Shown in pieces: positions 26,447 to 35,427 of a DNA stretch of 64,000 nucleotides. Position numbers and translations under genes: made by a program. A model generated the notes under the pieces. It worked only from the letters and a program-made list of their open reading frames with translations. It had not been told where the DNA came from and ran no database searches. Within the stretch, counting starts at the first letter, position 1; every line of letters begins with the position of its first letter. The stretch comes from Methylobacterium amylolyticum (lineage in GTDB: Bacteria; Pseudomonadota; Alphaproteobacteria; Rhizobiales; Beijerinckiaceae), in NCBI RefSeq assembly GCF_030700245.1, contig NZ_JAUYZI010000026.1:1-64000 (forward strand), written 5' to 3'.

Positions 26447-27859
26447 TCACTCCGCAGGGGTGGCGCTGGCCGTGCCGGGACTGCCACCCGGCACGGCCAG
26501 CGGCCGCTTGGGATTGGCGGCGCTGTCGGTGTGGTCCGGCGTCGGCTGGATGCCGGCTTTCAGCATGCGGTAGATGTAGACGGTGCCCGCCGCGAAGATC
26601 AGCGCGTAGACCACGAAGAAGACCGCGAGCGAGGTCGCGACCTGCGGCGCGGTCAGGATCGGTGTGGCGGCATCGGCCGTGCGCAACTGGCCGTAGACGG
26701 TCCAGGGCTGGCGCCCGACCTCGGCCGTGAACCAGCCGGTCAGCGTCGCGACGAAGCCGAGCGGGAACGAGGCGAAGATCGCCCATTGCAGCCAGCGCGC
26801 CCGCTCCAGGCGGCCGGTGGCGTAGTAGGCCATGCCGCCCCAACTGAGCGCCAGCATCAGCAGCCCGCAGCCGACCATGATCCGGAAGGCGAAGAACGGG
26901 ATCAGCACCGGCGGCCGGTCCTCCTTCGGGATCGCCTTGATACCGATCACCTTGCCGGTGGTCGTGCCGGTATCGATCAGGCTGCCGATCGGGGCGGGCA
27001 GGCTCAGCGAGAACAGGTTCTTCTCCTGGCTCTCGTCGGGCCAGGCGATGATAATCTCGCCGGCCGGCTGCTGGCTCTCCCAGTGGCCCTCGATCGCCGC
27101 GATCTTCGAGGGCTGGTGCTTGACCACGTAGTCGCCGGTCAGGTGCCCGAAGAAGAGCTGGACGGGCACGAGGATGCAGGCGAGGCCCAGCCCCATGCGG
27201 ATCATGGCGCGGGCCTCGATCCGGTCGATGCCGCGCAGCATGTACCACGCGCCGGTGGCCGCCACGCAGAAGCTGGTGGTGACGTAGGCGGCCAGGATCA
27301 TGTGCGGGAAGCGCACCCAGACCACGGAATTGAAGATGATGGCCGACCAGTCGGTCGGCACGAACACCCCGTCCGGGCGCATCTCGTACCCGGTCGGGAC
27401 CTGCATCCACGAGTTGTTCACGAGGATCCAGAACGAGGACAGGCTGGTGCCCAGGCACACCATCGCGCAGGCGAACAGGTAGAACCAGCGCGGCACCCGG
27501 TTGCGGCCGAACATCAGCACGCCGAAGAACGAGGCTTCCAGCGCGAAGGCCGTGAAGCTCTCGTAGCCCAGCAGCGGCCCCTGGATCGGGCCGGTGCGGC
27601 GGGACAGCTCGCTCCAGTTGGTGCCGAACTGGAAGGCCATGACGATGCCGGACACCACGCCCAGCCCGAAGGCCACCGCGAAGATCTTGAGCCAGAACGA
27701 GAACAGCCGGTCGTAGACCGGCTCGCCCGACATCATCGCCCGCGCCTGGAGGAAGGTGAGCCACGCCGCCAGCCCGACCGTGAAGGCCGGGAAGATGATG
27801 TGGAACGAGACCGTGAACGCGAACTGGATGCGCGACAGCATCAGGGCGGAAATGTCCAC
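26447..27859 (-). CDS. cydA: Cytochrome bd ubiquinol oxidase subunit I, cyanide-insensitive (CioA) type
   Basis: A 470-residue heme-binding subunit. LSRIQFAFTVSFHIIFPAF carries the N-terminal heme b595 histidine, GRQPWTVYGQLRT is the conserved loop signature, and the Q loop after GDYVVKHQPSKIAAIEGHW is short, which places it in the CioA group rather than the long-loop E. coli CydA type. The start is taken as GTG at 27859 because it has a GAGGAGAG ribosome binding site and gives VDISALMLSRIQ, the usual N-terminus; ATG at 27841 is an alternative. CioAB oxidases tolerate cyanide and sulfide and keep the chain running when heme-copper oxidases are blocked. It is followed by cydB. Confidence 0.94.
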   Translation of the reverse strand: MDISALMLSRIQFAFTVSFHIIFPAFTVGLAAWLTFLQARAMMSGEPVYDRLFSFWLKIFAVAFGLGVVSGIVMAFQFGTNWSELSRRTGPIQGPLLGYESFTAFALEASFFGVLMFGRNRVPRWFYLFACAMVCLGTSLSSFWILVNNSWMQVPTGYEMRPDGVFVPTDWSAIIFNSVVWVRFPHMILAAYVTTSFCVAATGAWYMLRGIDRIEARAMIRMGLGLACILVPVQLFFGHLTGDYVVKHQPSKIAAIEGHWESQQPAGEIIIAWPDESQEKNLFSLSLPAPIGSLIDTGTTTGKVIGIKAIPKEDRPPVLIPFFAFRIMVGCGLLMLALSWGGMAYYATGRLERARWLQWAIFASFPLGFVATLTGWFTAEVGRQPWTVYGQLRTADAATPILTAPQVATSLAVFFVVYALIFAAGTVYIYRMLKAGIQPTPDHTDSAANPKRPLAVPGGSPGTASATPAE

Positions 27860-27968
27860 CGGCTCTCTCCTCGGGACGCGGGCCGCCGTTCTGCCGCCCG
27901 GAGGATGGGCGCGGCGGGCCCTCGGGGGCGGGCGGAAGCGGCGCGGGTCCCCGCGCCGCGACGGGGCG

Positions 27969-29483
27969 TCAGACGTTCTCGATCTTGAGGATCGGGGCGG
28001 TTTCGGCGCGGGTCCGGCGGCAGGCATCCGCGTCCCGCTTCAGGTCGATGCCGTAGGTCGGGATCACCGCCTTCAGCCGCGGCAGCCACGCATCCGGCGT
28101 GAGCTTGTCGGCGAAGCAGGTCTGCAGGACTTCGAGGGCGATGAACGCCGCCGTCGAGGCGCCCGGCGAGGCGCCGAGCAACGCGCAGATGGACTTGTCG
28201 TGCGCCGCGACGAGTTCGGTGCCGAACTCCAGCGCACCCTCCTTCTTGAAGATGCTGTGCTGGCCTGTCGGCTTGATCGTCTGCACCCGCTGGCCGGCGA
28301 CAGCCTCCCGCCAGTCCTTCTTGTTCGCCCTCGGGAAAAAGCCCTTCAGGGTGGCGAACTGGTGGTCGGAACTCTGGAGCACCTGGCCGATGAGGTACTC
28401 GGACAGCGCGACGTTGTCCTTGGCGACGTCCAGGAGCGGGACGATGTTCTCGTGGGTAAGCGAGGTGAACAGATCCTCCAGCGAGCCGTGCTTGAGGAAC
28501 TTCGACGAGAAGCCGGCATAGGGCCCGAACAGCAGCGAGCGCTTGCCGCCGATGATGCGGGTGTCGAGGTGGGGCACCGACATCGGCGGCGAGCCGGAGG
28601 CCGCCTTGCCGTAGACCTTGGCGTGGTGGCGCTCGCTGACCGCGTCCACGTCGCAGCGCAGCCAGATGCCCGACACCGGGAAGCCGCCGTAGCCGCGCCC
28701 CTCCGGGATCTTCGAGGCCTGGAGGAGCGGCAGCGACCCGCCGCCCGCGCCGATGAACACGAACTTGGCCGTCACGGTCTGGCGGGTGCCGTCGTAGGTG
28801 TCCTCGACGGTCACCGCCCAGCGGCCGTCGTCGACCCGGTCGAGGGCGACCACCTTCCGATTGTAGTGCACCGCGAACCCGGGCTGCGCCGAGAGCTGCT
28901 CGACCAGCAGGTGCGTGAGCGCGCCGTAATCGACGTCCGTGCCGGTGACGATGCGGGTCGCGGCGATCGGCTCGCCCGGATCGCGGCCCTCGATGATCAG
29001 CGGCGCCCAGCCGGCGATGACCTTCGGGTCCTCGCTGTACGCCATCCCGTGGTAGCAGTGGTGCGCCGACATCTCGGCGTAGCGCGCCTTCAGGAACGCG
29101 ACGTTCTCAGGCCCCCAGACGAAGCTCATGTGCGGGCAGGGGTGGATGAAGGCCCGGGGATCGGGGATCGCGCCCCTCTTCACGAGATGCGCCCAGAGCT
29201 GGCGCGAGAGATCGAACTCGACGTTCACCTCCAGCGCCTTCGCGATGTCGACGCTGCCGTCGGCGCGCTGGGGCGTGTAGTTCAGCTCGCAATTGGCCGC
29301 GTGGCCGGTGCCGGCGTTGTTCCAGCCCTCCGAACTCTCCAGCGCGCAATCGTGCAGGGTCTCGAACATCGCGATCGTCAGCGACGGTTCCAGCTCCTTC
29401 AGGACGGTCCCGAGGGTCGCGCTCATGATGCCGGCACCCACCAGCACCACGTCGGGGTTGTCGTCGTAGCGCATGTCGGCCAT
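27969..29483 (-). CDS. mqo: Malate:quinone oxidoreductase
   Basis: A 504-residue FAD enzyme that oxidises malate to oxaloacetate and reduces membrane quinone. DVVLVGAGIMSATLGTVLKELEP is the N-terminal FAD-binding fold, SSEGWNNAGTGHAANCELNYT is the Mqo signature, and the C-terminal part has GLSPGAS-like LLGASPGASTAAFIALEVL. It is membrane-associated rather than integral. The ATG at 29483 has GAGGAG eight bases upstream; an in-frame extension to 29732 covers the cupin gene and is a shadow. It sits between the cydAB oxidase and a cupin gene, so its quinol product can be re-oxidised by the neighbouring oxidase. Confidence 0.95.
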   Translation of the reverse strand: MADMRYDDNPDVVLVGAGIMSATLGTVLKELEPSLTIAMFETLHDCALESSEGWNNAGTGHAANCELNYTPQRADGSVDIAKALEVNVEFDLSRQLWAHLVKRGAIPDPRAFIHPCPHMSFVWGPENVAFLKARYAEMSAHHCYHGMAYSEDPKVIAGWAPLIIEGRDPGEPIAATRIVTGTDVDYGALTHLLVEQLSAQPGFAVHYNRKVVALDRVDDGRWAVTVEDTYDGTRQTVTAKFVFIGAGGGSLPLLQASKIPEGRGYGGFPVSGIWLRCDVDAVSERHHAKVYGKAASGSPPMSVPHLDTRIIGGKRSLLFGPYAGFSSKFLKHGSLEDLFTSLTHENIVPLLDVAKDNVALSEYLIGQVLQSSDHQFATLKGFFPRANKKDWREAVAGQRVQTIKPTGQHSIFKKEGALEFGTELVAAHDKSICALLGASPGASTAAFIALEVLQTCFADKLTPDAWLPRLKAVIPTYGIDLKRDADACRRTRAETAPILKIENV

Positions 29484-29494
29484 CGGGCGGCTCC

Positions 29495-29893
29495 TCAGGG
29501 GGTCTGGTTGGGCACGAAGGGGAGCTTGGCGTCGGCCCCTGGCGCGAGGATCACGTAGGCCCGGCACCACGGCTCGTCGTCGACGAGGCGCCAGGAATGG
29601 CCGGAGCCGGCGGTGTCCTCGGCGATGAGGATGTCGCCGGGCCGGATCGTGAAGTGCGCGCCGCCCTTCGTCCGGAAGTCGAGGGTGCCGCGCAGGGTGA
29701 TCACGAACTGCCGGGTCGGCGCCGGATGCCACGCGTAGGTCCCGCCGGCCTGCGTCTCCCGGAAGGAGATCGAGACCACGTCGGTCGTGCCGCTGAGGAT
29801 GTCGCCGCGCTCGCCGTCGGGCAGGTCGATGGCGCCCTCCTCGAAGTACGAGTTCGCGTCGTCACCGGTCCAGATGCGAACACAGCGGATCAT
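29495..29893 (-). CDS. Cupin-domain protein
   Basis: A 132-residue single-domain cupin. GTYAWHPAPTRQFVITLRGTLDF forms the first cupin motif, with histidine and glutamine in place of the usual HxH pair, and RPGDILIAEDTAGSGHSWRLV forms the second with His. The incomplete metal-ligand set makes a dioxygenase uncertain; a binding or isomerase role is also possible. It is 11 bases upstream of mqo, so the two are probably one transcript. Similar cupins of unknown role are widespread in alphaproteobacteria. Confidence 0.75.
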   Translation of the reverse strand: MIRCVRIWTGDDANSYFEEGAIDLPDGERGDILSGTTDVVSISFRETQAGGTYAWHPAPTRQFVITLRGTLDFRTKGGAHFTIRPGDILIAEDTAGSGHSWRLVDDEPWCRAYVILAPGADAKLPFVPNQTP

Positions 29894-29981
29894 CTGGGGA
29901 GCTCCATGTCCTGGGGGCGTCGCGCGAACGACCGGGACAGCGGCCGGATTCTCGGGGTGGGGATCGCGATGCGGGGAGCCG

Positions 29982-31709
29982 TCAGCGCCAGAGGTTGGTC
30001 TTGGCGAGGTCGAGGATCTCGGTCCCGCGCCCGTCGATCACCGCCTTGGCGAGCCACATCCCGAAGCCCGTCGCCTGCTCGATCCCGATCTTCGGCGGCA
30101 TCGACAGCTCCTGGCGGGCCGAGACCACGTCGAGCAGCGCCGGCCCGTCATGGGCCAGGATCTCCCGCATCGCCCCGTCCAGCTCGGCCGGATCCTCCAC
30201 CCGCTTGGCGAAGATCCCGGCGCCGCGCGCCATGGCCGAGAAGTCCGGGTTGACGAGCGCCACGCCGGTATCGAGGAAGCCCGCCGCCTTCATCTCCATC
30301 TCGACGAAGCCCAGCGTGCCGTTGTTGAGCACCACGACCTTCACCGGCAGCGCGTGCTGGTTGAGGGTCAGCAGGTCGCCCATCAGCATCGCGAAGCCGC
30401 CGTCGCCGGAGAACGACACGACCTGTCGGCCCGGATAGGCCGCCTGCGCGCCGATCGCCTGCGGCAGGGCGTTGGCCATCGAGCCGTGGTTGAGCGAGCC
30501 GATCAGCCGGCGCCTGCCGTTCATCGCCAGGTAGCGCGCCGCCCAGATCGTCGGCGTGCCGACGTCGAAGGTGAAGACCGCGTCGGCGGCGGCGGCCTCG
30601 CTCAGGGTGCGGGCGACGTATTGCGGGTGGATCGTGCCGCCGGGCTCGCCGACCGCCAGCGCGTCGAGGCCGGCGCGGGCCTTCCTGTAATGGGCAAGGC
30701 CGTCGTCGAGATGCGCCCGGTCGGTCTTGGGCTGAAGCTTCGGCAGCAGCGCCTCGATCGTCGCGGCCACGTCGCCGATCAGCCCGAGGTCGATCCGGCA
30801 GTGCCGGCCGAGGCTCTCGGCCCGCAGGTCGATCTGCGCGATCCTGGCGGTCTCGGGGTAGAACTGGCGGTAGGGGAAGCCGGTGCCGAGCAGGAGCAGG
30901 GTGTCGCAGTCGAGCATCGCCCGGTAGCCCGAGGCGAACCCGATCAGCCCGGTCATGCCCACGTCGTAGGGGTTGTCCCACTCGACGTGCTCCTTGCCGC
31001 CCAGCGCGTGGACCACCGGCGCCTTCAGCGCCTCGGCGAGCTGCAGCACCTGCGCGTGCGCCCCGGCGCAGCCGCGCCCGCAGAACAGGGTGACCCGCCC
31101 CGCGCCGTCGAGCATTTCGGCCAGCCGGTCGAGGTCGGGCTCGCGCGGGCGCACCACGGCCGGGGGCGGCACGAGGCTGGCCGAGAGGGCGGGTGCGCTC
31201 TTCGGCAGGTCCAGGAGGGCGACATCGCCGGGCATCACGATCACCGCGACACCGCGCTCGGCGACCGCCACACGGATGGCGGTCTCGATCACGCCGGGGA
31301 GCTGATCCGGCGAGGAGACCAACTCGCAGTAGTGGCTGCACTCCTGGAACAGCCTTTCGGGGTGCGTCTCCTGGAAGTAGCCCCGGCCGATCTCGGCGGA
31401 GGGGATCTGGGCCGCGATGGCCAGCACCGGCACGCGGGAGCGGTGCGCGTCGAACAGGCCGTTGATCAGGTGGAGGTTCCCCGGCCCGCACGAGCCGGCG
31501 CAGACGGCGAGCTCGCCGGTCAGGTGCGCCTCGGCGCCGGCCGCGAAGGCGGCGCTCTCCTCGTGGCGGGTGTGGATCCAGGCGATCGAGCCGTCCTGCC
31601 GCAGCGCCTCGGTCAGGCCGTTGAGGCTGTCGCCGACCACGCCGTAGATTCGTTTCACGCCGGCCTGCGCCAGCGCCCGGACGAACAGATCGGCGACCTT
31701 CGTGCTCAT
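29982..31709 (-). CDS. poxB: Pyruvate dehydrogenase (quinone), PoxB-type
   Basis: A 575-residue ThDP- and FAD-dependent enzyme that turns pyruvate into acetate and CO2 and reduces ubiquinone. The catalytic glutamate lies in WIHTRHEESAAFAAGAEAHL, the FAD domain covers about residues 190-340, and the ThDP-Mg site is SFSGDGGFAMLMGDLLTLNQ followed by VVVLNNGTLG. The C-terminal helix AKAVIDGRGTEILDLAKTNLW corresponds to the membrane-binding tail of PoxB. The ATG at 31709 is used; the frame is open into fumC but is shadow there. It lies between fumC and a cupin-mqo pair, all on one strand, consistent with a shared quinone-linked operon. Confidence 0.93.
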   Translation of the reverse strand: MSTKVADLFVRALAQAGVKRIYGVVGDSLNGLTEALRQDGSIAWIHTRHEESAAFAAGAEAHLTGELAVCAGSCGPGNLHLINGLFDAHRSRVPVLAIAAQIPSAEIGRGYFQETHPERLFQECSHYCELVSSPDQLPGVIETAIRVAVAERGVAVIVMPGDVALLDLPKSAPALSASLVPPPAVVRPREPDLDRLAEMLDGAGRVTLFCGRGCAGAHAQVLQLAEALKAPVVHALGGKEHVEWDNPYDVGMTGLIGFASGYRAMLDCDTLLLLGTGFPYRQFYPETARIAQIDLRAESLGRHCRIDLGLIGDVAATIEALLPKLQPKTDRAHLDDGLAHYRKARAGLDALAVGEPGGTIHPQYVARTLSEAAAADAVFTFDVGTPTIWAARYLAMNGRRRLIGSLNHGSMANALPQAIGAQAAYPGRQVVSFSGDGGFAMLMGDLLTLNQHALPVKVVVLNNGTLGFVEMEMKAAGFLDTGVALVNPDFSAMARGAGIFAKRVEDPAELDGAMREILAHDGPALLDVVSARQELSMPPKIGIEQATGFGMWLAKAVIDGRGTEILDLAKTNLWR

Positions 31710-31753
31710 GAGCGGCCTTTCCTTCGGGGCGTTACGGGGGACGGCGCGCCGGG

Positions 31754-33211
31754 TCAGGCGCCGGCCAGCCCGTGGCCGATCATCGTCTTCGGATCGCACA
31801 CCGCATCGAAGCACGCGGCATCGACGCCCTCGGCCAGGGCGGCCTCGCGCAGGGTCGTGCCCTCGTCGTTGGCCCGGTGGGCGATCTTCGAGGCGAGGTC
31901 GTAGCCGATCACCGGCGACAGGGCGGTGACCAGCATCAGCGACTGGCTCACCGTCTCGTCGATGCGCTTGCGGTTCAGCTCCGTGCCCGCGACCGAGAAC
32001 GTGCGGAACTTCTCGCAGGCGTCGCCCAGCACGCGGATCGCGTGCAGCGCGTTGTTGATGATGATCGGCCGCATCGCGTTCAGCTCGAAGTTGCCCTGCG
32101 AGCCCGCGAACGCGACCGCGTTGTCCTCGCCGATCACCTGGATGCAGACCATCACCATGGCCTCGCACTGGGTCGGGTTGACCTTGCCCGGCATGATCGA
32201 GGAGCCCGGCTCGTTGGCCGGCAGGATCAGCTCGCCGAGGCCGCAGCGGGGGCCCGAGGCCAGCCAGCGCATGTCGTTGGCGATCTTCATCAGCGCCACC
32301 GCCAGCCCGCGCACCGCGGCCATCGCCGCGACCATGGCGTCGAGCGAGCCCTGCGCGGCGAACTTGTTCGGCGCGGTCACGAACGGCTTGCCCGTCAGTT
32401 CGGCGATCTTGGCGGCGATCTCGGCGCTGAAATGCTCGGGCGCGTTGAGCCCGGTGCCGACCGCGGTGCCGCCGGCCGCGAGCTTGTAGAGCCCCGCGCG
32501 CGAGGCCGCGACGATCGCGAGCGCGTCGCGAATCTGCTGGGCGTAGCCGGACCATTCCTGCCCGACGGTGAGCGGCGTCGCGTCCTGGAGATGGGTCCGG
32601 CCGGTCTTGACCACGTCCATCCACCCGCTCGCCTTGGCCTCGATCGCGCGCGCCAGCGTGTCGGCCTGCGGCAGCAGCACCTCGTCGAGTTCGAGGATCG
32701 TGGCGATGTGCATCGCGGTCGGGAACGTGTCGTTGGACGACTGGCCCATGTTGACGTGGTCGTTCGGATGCACCGGGCTCTTGGAGCCGAGTTCGCCGCC
32801 GAGGAGCTGGATGGCGCGGTTCGACAGCACCTCGTTGACGTTCATGTTGGACTGGGTGCCCGACCCGGTCTGCCAGACGTAGAGCGGAAAATGGTCGTCG
32901 AGCTTGCCCGCGATCGCCTCGTCGGCGGCCCGGACGATCGCGTCGGCCCGCCATCCCTCCAGGCGCCCGGCGGCGGCGTTGACGAGGGCGGCCGCCTTCT
33001 TGACGTAGCCGTAGGCGTGGTAGACCCGCTTGGGCATCCGGTCGTTGCCGATGGAGAAGTGCTGGAGCGAGCGCTGGGTCTGCGCGCCCCAGTACCTGTC
33101 GGCCGGCACGTCGACGCCGCCCATCGAGTCCGTCTCGTGACGGGCTCCGGTCGCCGAGATACCGATCGGGATGTCGCGCAGGACAGGGTGCTCCGAGCTC
33201 GGCTCGTTCAT
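31754..33211 (-). CDS. fumC: Class II fumarate hydratase
   Basis: A 485-residue oxygen-stable, cofactor-free fumarase. GTQSNMNVNEVLSNRA and HPNDHVNMGQSSNDTFPTAM hold substrate residues, TGRTHLQDATPLTVGQEW has the catalytic His, and GSSIMPGKVNPTQCEAMVM is the superfamily signature with the catalytic Ser loop. The ATG at 33211 is preceded by an open extension that does not belong to the family. It makes malate for the downstream mqo gene in the same strand run. A second, class I type hydratase in this window (41503-43084) is unrelated in sequence, so the cell does not need that one for the TCA cycle. Confidence 0.95.
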   Translation of the reverse strand: MNEPSSEHPVLRDIPIGISATGARHETDSMGGVDVPADRYWGAQTQRSLQHFSIGNDRMPKRVYHAYGYVKKAAALVNAAAGRLEGWRADAIVRAADEAIAGKLDDHFPLYVWQTGSGTQSNMNVNEVLSNRAIQLLGGELGSKSPVHPNDHVNMGQSSNDTFPTAMHIATILELDEVLLPQADTLARAIEAKASGWMDVVKTGRTHLQDATPLTVGQEWSGYAQQIRDALAIVAASRAGLYKLAAGGTAVGTGLNAPEHFSAEIAAKIAELTGKPFVTAPNKFAAQGSLDAMVAAMAAVRGLAVALMKIANDMRWLASGPRCGLGELILPANEPGSSIMPGKVNPTQCEAMVMVCIQVIGEDNAVAFAGSQGNFELNAMRPIIINNALHAIRVLGDACEKFRTFSVAGTELNRKRIDETVSQSLMLVTALSPVIGYDLASKIAHRANDEGTTLREAALAEGVDAACFDAVCDPKTMIGHGLAGA

Positions 33212-33549
33212 CGTCACGCTCCTCGGCGCCGGCGCGTGCGGCGCGGGTTCAGGCAGGTGTGGCACGGCAGGCGTGTACAGACGAATCTCGATGCAACTTC
33301 GATTCCACGCGCCGCGCGGCCGGACATATCTACATTGCAGCAGATGACGATCTTCTTAACGCCTCGAAATCTGCTGTGCCGCCGGTATAGGACCCCTCCA
33401 TCGACCGTTGATTGCCAGACATTAATCTCTGGTGTCAAGCAAGATTACGGTGCCGTGCGCACGAAATTGCTCCGCAGTCGATTGATCGGATCCTGGATCA
33501 ATCGACGGTTGATATTCGATTGCTGCAAATCTTCCCGGGGTGGACGGCC
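33212..33549. promoter_or_regulatory. Divergent promoter region between fumC and a LysR gene
   Basis: These 338 bases hold no convincing gene and are visibly richer in A and T than their surroundings. They contain the start regions of two divergent transcripts. A perfect palindrome sits near the right end (listed separately), and a related ATCGACCGTTGATTG sequence occurs at about 33401-33415. No unambiguous -35/-10 pair was fixed. Confidence 0.55.
33478..33505. promoter_or_regulatory. Perfect 10-base-arm palindrome upstream of the LysR gene
   Basis: TCGATTGATC (33478-33487) and its exact reverse complement GATCAATCGA (33496-33505) flank an 8-base spacer, 44 bases before the LysR start. The position fits an autoregulatory operator. 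Further ATCGA and TTGAT half-sites lie on both sides. Confidence 0.6.
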
Positions 33550-34455
33550 GTGAACTTCGACCTCGACCAGCTCCGCGCCTTCGAGGCGGTCATGCGCCTG
33601 CGCAGTTTCCGGGGCGCGGCCGACGCGATCGGCCGCCCCCAATCCTCGATCAGCCAGCAGATCGGACGGCTCGAAGGTCAGATCGGTCGCGCGCTGTTCG
33701 TCCGGACGACGCGGCGGGTCGACCCGACGCCGGACGGTCGCGCGCTTCTCGCCTATGCGCGCTCCGTGCTCGCCATCGCGGCCGAGGCCCGGCGCCACTT
33801 CGAGCAGCCCGCTCAGGACGGCGTGCTCAGGCTCGGCATCGTCGAGGACTTCGCGCTCGGCGAACTGCACTTGGTCCTCGGCCTGTTTCGGCGCCAGTAT
33901 CCCCGCTTCGGGCTGTCGCTGAGGACCGGCCTGAGCGCGCGGCTGTTCCGCGACCTCGACGCGGGCGCGCTCGACATCGTGCTGGGCAAGCGCCTGCCCG
34001 GCCGAAGCCAGGGACATCTCCTGTACCGGCGCCCCCTGATCTGGTGCGGCCGGGCGGATGCGCTGGCGGAGGCGGCCGACGCGCCGGTGCCCGTCGTGAC
34101 CTACACGGAGCCGAGCAGCATGCGGGCCCTGATCGTCCGGGCCCTGGAGCGCAGCGGCCGCAGCTTCCGGATCGTCGCCGAGAGCGAGGGGCTCACCGGG
34201 ATCCGGGCCGCCGTCACGGCGGGCTTCGGCATCACCGCCTTCAGCGAGGGCTTCGTCCCGGCGGACGTACCGCACCTGGCACGAGACGTCGGTCTGCCGA
34301 CCCTGGAGCCCGTCGAGTACGTCATCGACCAGCGGGCCTATCCCCGCGCGGACGCGGTCGACGCCTTCATCGCGCTCCTGTCCGCGTCCGCGGCCGCCCT
34401 GTCCGCGGACCTTTCCTCGGATCCGCGCGCCGCAGCGGATCGCGCGCCGGGATGA
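33550..34455 (+). CDS. LysR-family transcriptional regulator
   Basis: A 301-residue regulator. The N-terminal winged helix-turn-helix reads FDLDQLRAFEAVMRLRSFRGAADAIG RP, with QSSISQQIGRLEGQ as the recognition part, and the effector domain follows from about residue 90. The GTG at 33550 starts directly at the conserved DLDQLRAF; the open frame to 33412 runs through the palindrome and is rejected. It is divergent from the fumC-poxB-mqo-cyd strand run and also precedes the 34.6 kb catabolic operon on its own strand, so it may control either. The effector is unknown. Confidence 0.88.
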   Translation: MNFDLDQLRAFEAVMRLRSFRGAADAIGRPQSSISQQIGRLEGQIGRALFVRTTRRVDPTPDGRALLAYARSVLAIAAEARRHFEQPAQDGVLRLGIVEDFALGELHLVLGLFRRQYPRFGLSLRTGLSARLFRDLDAGALDIVLGKRLPGRSQGHLLYRRPLIWCGRADALAEAADAPVPVVTYTEPSSMRALIVRALERSGRSFRIVAESEGLTGIRAAVTAGFGITAFSEGFVPADVPHLARDVGLPTLEPVEYVIDQRAYPRADAVDAFIALLSASAAALSADLSSDPRAAADRAPG

Positions 34456-34603
34456 CCCGATCACCGGAGTCGCCGTGCGCGCGGGGCGCCCGATCCGCAT
34501 TGCCGTATTGTCCGACAATCTGCTAGCGATGGCCCGCCGCCGCGACGAGCGGCGCCCGCGCAGGTCCGCCGGCGAACGGGCGTGCAGGGACGGGAGCGTC
34601 CGC

Positions 34604-35413
34604 ATGGATGCGGCTCAGTACGAAGTGTACGCGATCAAGTACGCGCATCACGACCGCACGGCGCGCCAGAACTTCATCGGCGGCGACACCCATGACGGGC
34701 CGATGCCGCTGGATTACTTCGTCTGGGTGGTGCGCAACGACGAGCGGACCGTCATCGTCGACACCGGCTTCGACCGCGCGATGGCGCAGAGGCGCGGGCG
34801 GACCATCGTCCGGCCGGTCGAGGAGGGGCTCGCGCGGCTCGGGATCGATCCGGGCCGCGTCGCGGACGTGGTCCTCACCCACCTGCACTACGACCATGCC
34901 GGGAACCACGACCTGTTCCCGCGGGCGCGCTTCCACGTGCAGGAGCGGGAGATGGCGTTCTGCACCGGCCGCTGCATGTGCCACCGGGAGATCCGCCAGC
35001 CCTTCGCCGCCGAGGACGTGAAGGCGATGGTGGACCGGCTGTTCGAGGACCGCGTGCGCTTTCGCGAGCCGGAGGACGCGCTGGCCCCGGGCCTCACCCT
35101 GCGGCACGTCGGCGGCCACTCGGACGGGTTGCAGGTGCTGCGGGTCGCCACGCGCCGCGGCTGGATCGTCCTGGCCTCGGACGCCGCGCATTATTACGCG
35201 AACATCGGCCGGGGCCTCGCCTACCCGATCGTCTTCAACCTCGGGGACCTGTTCGACGGGTATCGCACCCTGCGCCGGCTCGCCGACTCGGACGACCACA
35301 TCATCCCCGGGCACGACCCGCAGGTGCTGTCGCTCTACCCCCCGGCCGCCGCCGACACCGCCGGCTGGATCGTGCGCGTCGACCTGCCGCCGAGCGGATC
35401 CCCGACATACTGA
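34604..35413 (+). CDS. Metallo-beta-lactamase-fold lactonase (AHL lactonase/BlcC type)
   Basis: A 269-residue dinuclear-zinc hydrolase. The metal motif HxHxDH is HLHYDH at residues 93-98, preceded by IVDTGFDRAM with the strand Asp; later VGGHSDGLQVL and VLASDAAHYYANI supply the third His and bridging Asp, and GHDPQVL the last His. The early YAIKYAHH and the order of motifs match the N-acyl homoserine lactonase family, which also includes gamma-butyrolactone lactonases. It opens a lactone ring; the natural substrate could be a signal or a catabolic lactone. It is the first gene of a run of six plus-strand genes with short gaps, which favours a catabolic role. Confidence 0.82.
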   Translation: MDAAQYEVYAIKYAHHDRTARQNFIGGDTHDGPMPLDYFVWVVRNDERTVIVDTGFDRAMAQRRGRTIVRPVEEGLARLGIDPGRVADVVLTHLHYDHAGNHDLFPRARFHVQEREMAFCTGRCMCHREIRQPFAAEDVKAMVDRLFEDRVRFREPEDALAPGLTLRHVGGHSDGLQVLRVATRRGWIVLASDAAHYYANIGRGLAYPIVFNLGDLFDGYRTLRRLADSDDHIIPGHDPQVLSLYPPAAADTAGWIVRVDLPPSGSPTY

Positions 35414-35427
35414 GGAGAGGACCGACC

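Noticed and set aside
33412..33549. N-terminal extension of the LysR protein
   Set aside because: It would translate through a perfect palindrome and has no family similarity; the conserved helix-turn-helix begins at the GTG at 33550.
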